DNA of 5,501 nucleotides from Campylobacter concisus (GTDB taxonomy: Bacteria > Campylobacterota > Campylobacteria > Campylobacterales > Campylobacteraceae): the NCBI GenBank assembly GCA_018375265.1, contig JAHADO010000100.1, positions 1 through 5,501 on the forward strand, written 5' to 3'. Both the position numbers and the translations under genes were made by a program. A model generated the notes under the pieces. The model was not told the DNA's origin, ran no database searches, and saw nothing but the letters and a program-made list of their open reading frames with translations. Positions 1 through 5,501 of the stretch are shown piece by piece (the stretch's first letter is position 1; each line of letters begins with the position of its first letter).

Positions 1-505
1 GGCAAAAGACGTTGCAGTCGAGTGCTACACTCTTTCAAAAAGCTACAACATGGCTGGCTGGAGAGTTGGCTTCATGTGCGGAAACAAGAGGCTTTGCGCC
101 GCTCTTAAAAAGATAAAATCATGGGTTGATTACGGCATGTTTACGCCGATACAAGTCTCAGCCACAGTCGCACTTGACGGCGATCAAAGCTGCGTTGAAG
201 AGATACGCCAAATTTATGAAAAGAGAAGAGATGTGATGATAGAGGCCTTTGCTCAGGCTGGTTGGGAGCTTAAAAAGCCAAATGCTAGCATGTTTATCTG
301 GGCGAAACTTCCACCAAAGGTTAGCCACTTAGGCAGTCTTGAGTTTTCAAAGCAGCTTCTTACAAAGGCTTCAGTTGCAGTTAGTCCGGGCATTGGTTTT
401 GGTGAGGGCGGAAACGACTACGTGCGCTTAGCTCTTATCGAAAATGAAAACAGGATAAGACAAGCGGCCAGAAATATAAAAAAATATTTGAAAGAATTTG
501 AATGA
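1..505 (+). CDS. PLP-dependent class I/II aminotransferase, C-terminal part (5' end outside window)
   Basis: This open frame enters from the left edge (first full codon at base 2) and ends with TGA at 503-505. It shows the last 167 residues of a protein whose family is usually about 400 long. The fragment begins next to the active site: [15 protein letters not shown], where the Lys encoded at 38-40 should form the Schiff base with pyridoxal phosphate. Near the end, V-S-P-G-I-G-F-G and [10 protein letters not shown] are seen; the Arg at 425-427 is the family's substrate carboxylate binder. The SYNMAGWR and SPGIGFG patterns resemble the AlaC/YfdZ and LL-diaminopimelate aminotransferase-like branch, so a cytosolic alanine, aspartate or related 2-oxoacid transaminase is likely. 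The exact substrate cannot be read from this part. It matches Cj0150c of C. jejuni in context. The ATG at 50 lies inside the active-site motif and is not the start. The next gene, hom, overlaps its stop by four bases, which implies one transcript. Confidence 0.93.
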   Translation, partial: AKDVAVECYTLSKSYNMAGWRVGFMCGNKRLCAALKKIKSWVDYGMFTPIQVSATVALDGDQSCVEEIRQIYEKRRDVMIEAFAQAGWELKKPNASMFIWAKLPPKVSHLGSLEFSKQLLTKASVAVSPGIGFGEGGNDYVRLALIENENRIRQAARNIKKYLKEFE

Positions 506-1764
506 ATGTAGCGATATTGGGCGTTGGAACCGTTGGTGAGTCGGTTGCAAAGATTTTACTAAAAAACAAAAAACTAATCGCAGCAAGATGTGGCGAAGAA
601 ATAGTGCCAGTTATCGGTGTGGTTAGAAATTTAAATAAAAAAAGAGACGCTGGCATCCCTTTGACTGACGATATAAATAGCGTCATAAACCGCGATGATA
701 TCGATGTTTTTGTCGAGCTTATGGGCGGCGTCGAAGAGCCTTTTAGGGTGGTGAGCGAAATTTTAAAGCGCAAAAAAGCGGTCGTCACTGCAAACAAGGC
801 GCTTCTTGCCTATCACAGATATGCTTTGCAAAATTTAGCCAAAAACACACCATTTGGCTTTGAAGCAAGCGTGGCTGGTGGCATACCGATCATCAGAGCC
901 TTAAGAGAGGGGCTTAGCGCCAACCACATCTTAAGCATAAATGGCATACTAAATGGCACTAGCAACTATATCTTAACCTCGATGATGAATGAGGGCTCAA
1001 ATTTCAAAGACGCGCTTAAAAAGGCACAAGAGCTTGGATACGCTGAGGCCGATCCTACTTTTGACGTGGGTGGCTTTGATACGGCTCACAAGCTTCTCAT
1101 CCTTGCTAGCATCGCATACGGCGTGCACGGCGATCCAGAAGATATCTTGATCGAAGGGATACAAGGCATCACGCCAGAGGATATATTTTTCGCAAAAGAC
1201 TTTGAATACTCAATAAAACTTCTAGCCATCGCAAAAAAAAGCGAAGGCAAGGTCGAACTACGCGTGCATCCAGCGCTTGTGCCGCAAAATAAAATGATAG
1301 CAAAGGCAAGCGGCGTAACAAATGCGATCAGCGTCGTTGGCGAGGTCGTTGGCGAGACTATGTACTATGGGCCTGGAGCTGGCGGCGACGCGACAGCAAG
1401 CGCGGTAATTAGCGATCTCATCGACATCGCAAGAGATAGTAAGTCGCCGATGCTTGGATACAAAGCGCCATTTGAGCTAAATACCTTAGAGCTACTTGAT
1501 CGCGACAGGATAAAGACGAAATACTACTTTAGGCTAAAAGTCGAAGACAAAATGGGCGTGCTAGCAAAGATAACAAATTTAATGAGCGAAAACAACCTCT
1601 CGATCGATAGCTTGCTGCAAAAGCCAAAAGATGAGAGCGAGTATGCCGTGCTATTTTTCACGACGCACACGAGCTTGGAGGCCGATGCGAAGCGAACGAT
1701 AGAGCTTTTAAAAGAGCAAGAGTATATAAAAGAAGAGCCATTTATGATGAGGATCGAGGAGTAG
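502..1764 (+). CDS. hom: Homoserine dehydrogenase with C-terminal ACT domain
   Basis: It reduces L-aspartate 4-semialdehyde to L-homoserine with NAD(P)H in the cytosol, the branch step toward threonine and methionine. At 420 residues it has the usual length of the monofunctional ACT-bearing form, not an aspartokinase fusion. The Rossmann dinucleotide loop G-V-G-T-V-G is at residues 7-12 and T-A-N-K at 96-99. The catalytic domain has N-G-T-S-N-Y-I-L at 151-158 and A-E-A-D-P at 181-185, followed by G-F-D-T-A-H-K at 191-197. Glu182, Asp193 and Lys197 have the spacing of the yeast enzyme's Glu208, Asp219 and Lys223. [12 protein letters not shown] lies at about 290-301. From about 342 to 415 comes an ACT domain ([11 protein letters not shown]), which in this family usually senses threonine. 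The start ATG overlaps the aminotransferase stop as ATGA at 502-505, and no strong Shine-Dalgarno precedes it, so coupled translation is likely. yraN follows after one base. Confidence 0.97.
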   Translation: MNVAILGVGTVGESVAKILLKNKKLIAARCGEEIVPVIGVVRNLNKKRDAGIPLTDDINSVINRDDIDVFVELMGGVEEPFRVVSEILKRKKAVVTANKALLAYHRYALQNLAKNTPFGFEASVAGGIPIIRALREGLSANHILSINGILNGTSNYILTSMMNEGSNFKDALKKAQELGYAEADPTFDVGGFDTAHKLLILASIAYGVHGDPEDILIEGIQGITPEDIFFAKDFEYSIKLLAIAKKSEGKVELRVHPALVPQNKMIAKASGVTNAISVVGEVVGETMYYGPGAGGDATASAVISDLIDIARDSKSPMLGYKAPFELNTLELLDRDRIKTKYYFRLKVEDKMGVLAKITNLMSENNLSIDSLLQKPKDESEYAVLFFTTHTSLEADAKRTIELLKEQEYIKEEPFMMRIEE

Positions 1765-1768
1765 CTTG
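1756..1768 (+). promoter_or_regulatory. Shine-Dalgarno and TTG start of yraN
   Basis: GAGGAG at 1756-1761 lies in the last codons of hom, four bases before the TTG at 1766-1768. This purine run is what decides the unusual TTG start. The reading frame from there gives the expected N-terminus of a YraN protein, and no ATG in frame lies nearby upstream or early downstream. Confidence 0.75.
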
Positions 1769-2107
1769 GGGCTAAAAGAATACCTCTTTGGTAAGAGCTC
1801 CGAAGATAGGGCGTGTGAGTTTTTGCGTAAGCTTGGTTTTGTCATTTTAGAGAGAAATTTTCACTCTAAATTTGGTGAGATCGACATCATCGCGCTAAGT
1901 AGCGATAAAATTTTGCACTTTATAGAGGTAAAAGCAACCAGCGGAGGATACGAAGCGGAGTATAGGCTAAACAAGGCAAAATATATGAAAATTTTAAAAA
2001 CGATAAATTTTTATATGATGAAAAATGAGCCAAACAGGGACTATCAGCTTGATCTGCTAGTTGTAAAAAATGAAAATTATGAGTTGATAGAAAATATTAG
2101 TTTATAA
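1766..2107 (+). CDS. YraN/UPF0102 family protein, PD-(D/E)XK nuclease-like fold
   Basis: This 113-residue protein has the family's typical length and signature. An N-terminal helix region S-S-E-D-R-A-C-E-F-L-R-K-L-G (about 11-24) is followed by I-L-E-R-N-F at 27-32, G-E-I-D-I-I-A at 37-43 and H-F-I-E-V-K-A at 51-57. The spaced Asp40 and Glu54-x-Lys56 form the metal-binding D...ExK core of the restriction-endonuclease-like fold. The cellular role of UPF0102 proteins is not settled. They are often annotated as putative endonucleases and placed near DNA repair or recombination functions, but activity has rarely been shown. It sits one base after hom, in the position of Cj0148c of C. jejuni, and probably shares the hom transcript. 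It begins with TTG at 1766 and ends with TAA at 2105-2107. A 73-base gap with a promoter separates it from trxA. Confidence 0.9.
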   Translation: MGLKEYLFGKSSEDRACEFLRKLGFVILERNFHSKFGEIDIIALSSDKILHFIEVKATSGGYEAEYRLNKAKYMKILKTINFYMMKNEPNRDYQLDLLVVKNENYELIENISL

Positions 2108-2146
2108 TAAAATTTATTATTTATCTAAAATTTAAATTTGATTTTG

Positions 2147-2175
2147 TATAATTGCCACATCTTTAAAATAAGGAG
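2147..2175 (+). promoter_or_regulatory. Probable sigma-70-type promoter and ribosome binding site of trxA
   Basis: A perfect -10 hexamer TATAAT lies at 2147-2152, preceded by T-rich ATTTTG. The region upstream is an AT-rich run without a clear -35 box, as is usual for Campylobacter housekeeping promoters. Transcription should start near 2158-2160, giving a leader of about 20 bases. AAGGAG follows, with its AGGAG core at 2171-2175, five bases before the trxA ATG at 2181. It lies entirely in the yraN-trxA gap. It suggests that the thioredoxin genes are transcribed on their own, possibly with some read-through from hom-yraN, since no terminator hairpin is seen before it. Confidence 0.7.
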
Positions 2176-2180
2176 AACAA

Positions 2181-2495
2181 ATGGGAAAATACATCGAACT
2201 CACAAAAGAAAATTTTGATGTAACAAAAGAAGGCGTTGCTCTAGTAGATTTCTGGGCTCCATGGTGCGGACCTTGCCGTATGCTAGCTCCAGTGATCGAA
2301 GAGCTTGCTGAAGACTTCGAGGGCAAAGCGAAAATTTGCAAGGTAAATACTGATGAAGTGCAAGATCTTGCAGTTGAGTTTGGCATCAGATCGATCCCAA
2401 CATTGCTATTTTTCAAAAATGGCGAGCTAGTTGAGCAAATGGTCGGTGCGCAGTCAAAACAAGCCCTAACTGACAAACTAAATTCGCTTCTTTAA
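2181..2495 (+). CDS. trxA: Thioredoxin 1
   Basis: This small cytosolic dithiol reductase reduces disulfides in client proteins (for example ribonucleotide reductase and peroxiredoxins in other bacteria). It is itself re-reduced by thioredoxin reductase, encoded nearby. At 104 residues it is a full-length single-domain thioredoxin. The active site W-C-G-P-C is at 28-32, with redox cysteines Cys29 and Cys32. The buried acid Asp23 lies in V-D-F-W-A-P, and the cis-proline Pro73 in S-I-P-T. The F-F-K-N-G-E strand-turn follows at 77-82, and the final helix ends at the C-terminus. One extra cysteine, Cys53, is not part of the active site. The ATG at 2181 follows a strong AGGAG. The stop TAA (2493-2495) shares its last base with the ATG of the next gene, so the two are probably translationally coupled. 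Equivalent to Cj0147c in C. jejuni. Confidence 0.98.
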   Translation: MGKYIELTKENFDVTKEGVALVDFWAPWCGPCRMLAPVIEELAEDFEGKAKICKVNTDEVQDLAVEFGIRSIPTLLFFKNGELVEQMVGAQSKQALTDKLNSLL

Positions 2496-2941
2496 TGAGC
2501 GAAAAAAGAAGAGGAAGTCTGCTTCCTCTTACCTATATATTTGGTTCATTTTTTGGTGCAGCTATGATAGCAGCTGCATTTGCGTATAGCAACTATCGTT
2601 TTTCACAATATAAATTTGTTGATTTTGCGAAGCTAGTTTTTTACGAAAAAAGCGAAATTTTCACTCCAAAAGAGCCAAAATACACGCTTTTAATCTTCAG
2701 TTCAAATCAATCAAAATTAGACGAAATTTTACCAACCAAAAATGAAACAGTTGTGGCAATCGATATCTTTCAAAAAAGATATGAGTCAAACTCAACACTA
2801 AAATATATAAGCTCAGATATAAATACAGTCCTAGAGCTTATGCGAAATTTAAGCATCACGAAGCTTCCTAGCAGTGTTGAGATAGTTCATCAAAGGGGCG
2901 AAATTTATAAACAAAATTCGTCCATAAATGTTTTAGAATAA
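2495..2941 (+). CDS. Membrane-anchored, cysteine-free protein of possible thioredoxin-like fold
   Basis: I do not recognise this 148-residue protein as a named family. After a short positive N-terminus (K-R-R at 4-6) it has one hydrophobic segment at about 9-31, rich in Ala, Phe and Gly. This should act as an uncleaved anchor with the C-terminal 115 or so residues in the periplasm. That domain has no cysteine, and the whole protein has none. By eye it gives a strand at 62-68 (Y-T-L-L-I-F), a loop S-S-N-Q-S at 69-73, a short helix, a strand V-V-A-I-D-I at 86-91, and a helix at about 108-119. Then comes I-T-K-L-P-S-S-V-E-I-V from 121 and R-G-E-I-Y-K at 134-139. This order, and the Leu-Pro before two strands, parallels I-R-S-I-P-T and K-N-G-E-L in the adjacent TrxA, so a degenerate thioredoxin fold is inferred. 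The gene overlaps trxA by one base (TAATG) and lies nine bases before trxB, so it belongs to the same operon. It has no good Shine-Dalgarno of its own. Confidence 0.85.
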   Translation: MSEKRRGSLLPLTYIFGSFFGAAMIAAAFAYSNYRFSQYKFVDFAKLVFYEKSEIFTPKEPKYTLLIFSSNQSKLDEILPTKNETVVAIDIFQKRYESNSTLKYISSDINTVLELMRNLSITKLPSSVEIVHQRGEIYKQNSSINVLE

Positions 2942-2950
2942 AGGAAATTT

Positions 2951-3889
2951 ATGCTTGATTTAGCGATCATCGGAGGCGGTCCAGCAGGACTAAGCGCCGG
3001 ACTTTACGCCACTAGAGGCGGATTAAAAAATGTTGTAATGTTTGAAAAAGGCGAGCCTGGCGGTCAGATCACCTCTAGCTCAGAGATAGAAAACTACCCA
3101 GGCCAAAAAGCCCCTGGCGAGAGCGGCTTTGACTTTATGAGCACTTGGTGGAAGCAGTGCAGTGCATTTGGACTAGTTCATAAGTGGGCAAACGTCGTTG
3201 GCGTTAGAAAAAATAGCGACGGCAGCTTTGAAATTTTACTTGAAGGCGGCAAGAGTGAGCAGGCAAAGGCTGTCATCGTAGCGACTGGCTCAACCCCAAG
3301 ACGTGCTGGCTTTAAAGGCGAGGACGAGTTCTTTGGCAAAGGCGTTAGCACGTGCGCAACATGCGATGGCTTCTTTTACAAAAACAAAGAGGTAGCCGTT
3401 CTTGGCGGTGGCGACACAGCTGTTGAAGAGGCACTTTATCTAGCAAATATCTGCTCAAAAGTCTATCTTGTGCATAGACGTGACGAGTTTAGAGCAGCGC
3501 CAACAACCGTTGAAAAAGCTAGAAAAAATGAGAAGATCGAGTTTATAACAAGTGCAACTGTAAAAGAGGCGCTTGGTGATAAAATGGGTCTAACAAAGAT
3601 CGTGCTTGATACCAAAAATGGCGAGCGCGTGCTTGATGTGCCAGGCATTTTCACATTTGTCGGACTAAATGTAAATAACGGAATTTTAAAAGATGAAAAC
3701 GGCAAATTTATCTGCGAAATGGCTGATGGCGGACAGGTCAAGACAAATCTCAAGATGCAAACTAGCCTAAAAGGGCTCTTTGTAGCAGGCGACATCAGAG
3801 AGGATGCTCCAAAACAAGTCATCGTAGCAGCAGGCGATGGCGCAGTGGCTGCACTTAGCGCTATGAGCTACATAGAAAGCTTACATTAA
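2951..3889 (+). CDS. trxB: Thioredoxin-disulfide reductase
   Basis: This FAD flavoenzyme moves electrons from NADPH to thioredoxin in the cytosol. Its 312 residues match the low-molecular-weight bacterial type. The FAD-binding G-G-G-P-A-G is at 8-13, with G-G-Q-I at 37-40 and E-N-Y-P-G at 47-51. A-T-G-S is at 111-114. The redox-active C-A-T-C-D is at 135-139, with Cys135 and Cys138. The second Rossmann loop, [10 protein letters not shown], is at 152-161. H-R-R-D-E-F-R-A at 175-182 carries the arginines typical of NADPH preference. The FAD C-terminal motif G-L-F-V-A-G-D-I-R is at 275-283. AAGGAA at 2941-2946 precedes the ATG by four bases. It is the last gene of the trx cluster; a strong terminator follows within six bases of the stop. 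TrxA is its expected substrate; whether the protein encoded between them is a partner is not known. Confidence 0.98.
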   Translation: MLDLAIIGGGPAGLSAGLYATRGGLKNVVMFEKGEPGGQITSSSEIENYPGQKAPGESGFDFMSTWWKQCSAFGLVHKWANVVGVRKNSDGSFEILLEGGKSEQAKAVIVATGSTPRRAGFKGEDEFFGKGVSTCATCDGFFYKNKEVAVLGGGDTAVEEALYLANICSKVYLVHRRDEFRAAPTTVEKARKNEKIEFITSATVKEALGDKMGLTKIVLDTKNGERVLDVPGIFTFVGLNVNNGILKDENGKFICEMADGGQVKTNLKMQTSLKGLFVAGDIREDAPKQVIVAAGDGAVAALSAMSYIESLH

Positions 3890-3894
3890 TACTC

Positions 3895-3928
3895 AAATTT
3901 AGCCAAATTTTTGGCTAAATTTCTTTTT
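3895..3928 (+). terminator. Intrinsic terminator after trxB
   Basis: A perfect 13-base inverted repeat, AAATTTAGCCAAA at 3895-3907 and TTTGGCTAAATTT at 3910-3922, folds to a hairpin. In practice the inner A-T pairs would open into a loop of about six bases. C then TTTTT (3924-3928) follows. It begins five bases after the trxB stop, so it ends the trx operon. On the minus strand the same hairpin comes directly after the stop codon of the open stretch at 3931-4113, but no U-run follows there, so termination in that direction would be weaker. Confidence 0.9.
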
Positions 3929-4113
3929 CAAAATAATCCTTTTAGCAAAAATTTACATTTTAAAAGTGCTTGATTTTTAGGCTTATCAGAACATTTTTTT
4001 AAAAATTGCATTAATAAAATAACTCTAGGGTAGAACATAACCTCTTTTGCATGAAATAGGCAAAAAGTGCGCTCTAATATAATCAATATCCATTTTTTTG
4101 ATCGCAGTAATTG
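3928..4113 (-). other. 61-codon minus-strand open stretch, possible gene remnant
   Basis: On the minus strand no stop occurs between the TGA at 4114-4116 and the TGA at 3928-3930, giving 61 sense codons in very AT-rich DNA. The first ATG in it (4036-4038) would give a 36-residue peptide, M-F-Y-P-R-V-I-L-L-M and so on, ending K-C-K-F-L-L-K-G-L-F. It has only a poorly spaced AGAGG before it. In the shifted frame just upstream, a readable run K-I-I-I-V-T-I-T-A-I-K-K-M-D-I-D-Y-I-R is found. This could mean an old frameshifted coding sequence running toward trxB, or it could be chance. I recognise no family. The stop lies right at the trxB terminator, as expected for a convergent gene end. Confidence 0.25.
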
Positions 4114-4231
4114 TCACGATGATAATTTTTAATTAAATTCCAGCCTCAAGTAGCTATTTTCAAAAGCCATTTCGTAATCTCTCTATAATAAATTTTATGT
4201 TAAATTTCAACCAAAAGTCAAAGGATAAATT
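3930..4231. other. AT-rich intergenic region between the trx operon and dapB
   Basis: About 300 bases hold no convincing intact gene on either strand. The region contains the minus-strand open stretch described separately, homopolymer runs (seven T at 4093-4099), a TATAAT at 4078-4083 and another at 4184-4189, and the dapB leader. No tRNA or rRNA pattern, CRISPR repeat or transposon end was seen. In C. jejuni, as I recall, trxB and dapB are not neighbours, so this gap is probably a genome rearrangement junction between two conserved blocks. Confidence 0.6.
4184..4189 (+). promoter_or_regulatory. Probable -10 box of the dapB promoter
   Basis: TATAAT at 4184-4189 is an exact match to the Campylobacter -10 hexamer, with no obvious -35. 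Transcription from about 4196 would leave a leader of roughly 36 bases before the TTG start. Since trxB ends in a strong terminator, dapB needs its own promoter and this is the closest candidate. A second TATAAT at 4078-4083 is a weaker alternative farther upstream. Confidence 0.55.
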
Positions 4232-4234
4232 TTG
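4221..4234 (+). promoter_or_regulatory. Shine-Dalgarno and TTG start of dapB
   Basis: AAGGA at 4221-4225 lies six bases before the TTG at 4232-4234. The codons after the TTG ([10 protein letters not shown]) place the dinucleotide-binding loop at its normal distance from the N-terminus. The TTG is therefore a better start than any later ATG. Confidence 0.75.
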
Positions 4235-5002
4235 GTAAAAATAGGACTTTATGGCGCTAGTGGCAAGATGGCTCAAAGTATCATCTCTTGTTTAAAAGAT
4301 GAAAAAGACGCCACTTTAAGCGTCGCTTTTAGCCAAAAAAATGAAGTTGAAAATTTAAGTAGCGAGCTTTTGACAAACGACTTTGCTAAATTTTTTGAAG
4401 CGTGCGACGTTATCATCGACTTTAGCCAAAAAGAGGCGACCGTAGCACTGCTAAACTACGCTAGAACCAACCCAAAACCACTGGTTATCGGCACAACCGG
4501 ACTAAATGACGATGAGAAAAACTTGCTTCACCTAGCATCAGGCACTATGCCAATACTCTACGCAACAAACATGAGTCTAGGCGTAGCAGTGTTAAACCGC
4601 ATAGCAAGGATAGCTTCGAAAGTTTTAAGAGAATTTGATATAGAGATCGTCGAGCAGCACCACAGACACAAAAAGGACGCTCCAAGTGGCACTGCGATGA
4701 CCTTGGCGGGCTGTGTGGCAGAGGCAAGGGATCTAAATTTAAAAGATGTTTTAGTAACTGGCAGAGCTGGCATGGTGGGCGCAAGGAGCAAAGATGAGAT
4801 CGCAGTTATGGCGCTTCGTGGCGGTGACGTGGTCGGTCGTCACACGGTTGGCTTTTACAATGACGGCGAATTTATCGAGCTTAACCACACGGCAACTAGC
4901 AGAGCGACCTTTTCAAAAGGTGCCATTAAAGCTGCTATCTGGCTAAAAGATCAAGGCTGCGGTCTATACTCGGTAGATGATAGTTTGGGGCTTGATGATT
5001 AA
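4232..5002 (+). CDS. dapB: 4-hydroxy-tetrahydrodipicolinate reductase
   Basis: It reduces 4-hydroxy-tetrahydrodipicolinate to tetrahydrodipicolinate with NAD(P)H in the cytosol. This lies on the route to meso-diaminopimelate for peptidoglycan and to lysine. The 256 residues are close to the family's usual 240-275. The N-terminal dinucleotide loop G-A-S-G-K-M is at 8-13, D-F-S at 63-65, G-T-T-G at 87-90 and N-M-S at 113-115. The signature [15 protein letters not shown] runs from 141 to 155. His143 and Lys147 correspond by motif to the catalytic His159 and Lys163 of the E. coli enzyme. [13 protein letters not shown] at 196-208 completes the fold. It starts with TTG behind AAGGA and ends with TAA at 5000-5002. 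A small open frame overlaps its last eight bases. purF lies 279 bases downstream; the dapB-purF order is shared with C. jejuni (Cj0197c-Cj0196c). Confidence 0.97.
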   Translation: MVKIGLYGASGKMAQSIISCLKDEKDATLSVAFSQKNEVENLSSELLTNDFAKFFEACDVIIDFSQKEATVALLNYARTNPKPLVIGTTGLNDDEKNLLHLASGTMPILYATNMSLGVAVLNRIARIASKVLREFDIEIVEQHHRHKKDAPSGTAMTLAGCVAEARDLNLKDVLVTGRAGMVGARSKDEIAVMALRGGDVVGRHTVGFYNDGEFIELNHTATSRATFSKGAIKAAIWLKDQGCGLYSVDDSLGLDD

Positions 5003-5114
5003 ATTTAAGCTTGATGATATAAAGAGATACGAGTTAGAATTTGGCGATAAATTCTACCTGCCAGAGCGCGAAAAGCGCCAAAATTTAAGAGCTAATGAGT
5101 TTGATTTGAGATGA
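4995..5114 (+). CDS. Small 39-residue open frame overlapping the dapB stop, unknown
   Basis: An ATG inside the last dapB codons (4995-4997) opens a frame of 39 codons that ends with TGA at 5112-5114. The peptide is highly charged and begins [26 protein letters not shown] acidic/basic alternation, with no cysteine and no membrane segment. An eight-base overlap with dapB would allow coupled translation, but there is no clear Shine-Dalgarno. Base composition and codon use look like those of neighbouring genes, more so than the gap at 3930-4231. I recognise no family. It could be a small protein, or the 5' part of a decayed gene whose rest is the open frame at 5134-5259 in another frame. Confidence 0.35.
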   Translation: MIKFKLDDIKRYELEFGDKFYLPEREKRQNLRANEFDLR

Positions 5115-5133
5115 TGAAATTTAGTTTTAGCGC

Positions 5134-5259
5134 ATGTGGATTGTTATAAATGGTGCAAATAACGGCAAAATGTGCCAGCCATTATACAACAAGCCACTTA
5201 CAAAATGGTGCTTAGGCGTTAAAAGTGAGAGCAAATTTAACTACAAAGATGAAATTTAA
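5134..5259 (+). pseudogene. 41-codon open frame before purF, possible fragment of a decayed gene
   Basis: The frame from ATG 5134 to TAA 5257-5259 encodes 41 residues. They start M-W-I-V-I-N-G-A-N-N-G-K-M-C and contain N-K-P-L-T-K-W-C, which reads like coding rather than random AT-rich sequence. It is in a different frame from the 39-codon frame that ends 20 bases earlier, and an in-frame TAG at 5128-5130 closes it upstream. Two frames with a stop-rich joint fit one former gene broken by more than one lesion. Alternatively it is a separate small protein or chance. No ribosome binding site is evident. A TATAAA at 5145-5150 inside it might serve as a -10 box for purF, but this is weak. No family is recognised. 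Confidence 0.25.
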
Positions 5260-5281
5260 AAAGATGAAAAGAGGATAAAAG

Positions 5282-5501
5282 ATGTGTGCGATAGTTGGTA
5301 TCATAAATTCTAAGGATGCGGCGAAAACGGCGTATTATGCGTTATTTTCTATGCAACACCGCGGTCAAGAGGCAAGTGGCATCAGCGTCTGTAACGACGG
5401 CGAGATCTCCACTCACAAGGGCAACGGCCTAGTCACCGAGGTCTTTAACGAAGAGATATTAAGCTCACTAAAAGGTGACATGGCGATCGGCCACAACCGC
5501 T
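5282..5501 (+). CDS. purF: Amidophosphoribosyltransferase, N-terminal part (3' end outside window)
   Basis: It catalyses the first committed step of purine synthesis: transfer of the glutamine amide to phosphoribosyl pyrophosphate, giving phosphoribosylamine, in the cytosol. Only the first 73 residues are seen, all within the class II glutaminase (Ntn-hydrolase) domain. The protein begins M-C-A-I-V-G-I, so Cys2 becomes the N-terminal nucleophile once Met is removed. No propeptide is present, as in the E. coli type and unlike the Bacillus type. Q-H-R-G-Q-E-A-S-G-I is at 25-34 and G-H-N-R at 70-73; Arg73 matches the glutamine-binding arginine of the E. coli enzyme. AGAGGA at 5270-5275 lies six bases before the ATG. 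The PRPP-binding domain lies beyond the window edge. Confidence 0.96.
   Translation, partial: MCAIVGIINSKDAAKTAYYALFSMQHRGQEASGISVCNDGEISTHKGNGLVTEVFNEEILSSLKGDMAIGHNR

Noticed and set aside
50..52. ATG at 50 as the start of the aminotransferase
   Set aside because: It lies inside the conserved [10 protein letters not shown] motif just after the PLP lysine; the true start is upstream of the window.
2105..2119. TAATAAA / TTTATTA inverted repeat after yraN, considered as a terminator
   Set aside because: It is all A and T with a one-base loop and no U-tract, so it would not form a stable RNA hairpin.
2132..2476. Minus-strand open frame of 114 codons opposite trxA
   Set aside because: It is antisense to an unmistakable thioredoxin gene and rich in Ser, Thr and Pro from reverse-complemented codons; no ribosome binding site or family resemblance.
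3463..3822. Minus-strand open frame of 119 codons opposite trxB
   Set aside because: It mirrors the codon pattern of trxB and has no start signal; the same holds for the open frames opposite hom (435-797) and dapB (4545-4791).
4059..4072. GG-N10-GC arrangement that might be a sigma-54 promoter
   Set aside because: Only the GG and GC dinucleotides fit; the rest of the TGGC...TTGC consensus is absent.
4129..4170. 13-codon minus-strand frame beginning M-A-F-E-N-S-Y-L
   Set aside because: It looks like a protein start but stops after 13 codons and is too short to assign to any family.
5066..5078. GCGC-GAAAA-GCGC small hairpin after dapB, considered as a terminator
   Set aside because: The stem is only four base pairs and no T-run follows; it lies in a coding-like frame.

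Overview
The window looks like a chromosomal segment of a Campylobacter species, most likely of the C. concisus / C. curvus / C. rectus type. Three things point there: the gene order, the protein sequences, and an AT-rich style full of AAATTT words with poorly conserved -35 regions. The species call is inference. From memory, the order aminotransferase - hom - yraN - trxA - trxB matches the C. jejuni Cj0150c-Cj0146c block. The order dapB - purF matches Cj0197c-Cj0196c. All recognised genes are on the + strand.

Bases 1-2107 hold a metabolic operon. It contains the C-terminal part of a PLP-dependent class I/II aminotransferase, homoserine dehydrogenase (start overlapping the aminotransferase stop) and a YraN-family nuclease-fold protein with a TTG start. 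After a 73-base gap with a good -10 box and Shine-Dalgarno comes a redox cluster (2181-3889): thioredoxin, an unrecognised membrane-anchored cysteine-free protein, and thioredoxin reductase. It ends in a strong intrinsic terminator at about 3895-3928.

Bases 3930-4231 are an AT-rich gap without a convincing intact gene. On the minus strand it carries a 61-codon open stretch that ends right at the terminator and may be the remnant of a convergent gene. A promoter in its right end probably drives dapB (4232-5002, TTG start). Between dapB and purF, 279 bases contain two small open frames of unknown status. purF begins at 5282 and runs off the window.

Functionally, Hom and DapB are the first committed steps of the two branches of the aspartate family: Thr/Met on one side, lysine/meso-diaminopimelate on the other. 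TrxA/TrxB form the NADPH-dependent cytosolic disulfide reductase system, and PurF starts purine synthesis. The one part that is not routine is the 148-residue protein between trxA and trxB. It looks like a periplasm-facing, cysteine-less relative of the thioredoxin fold.
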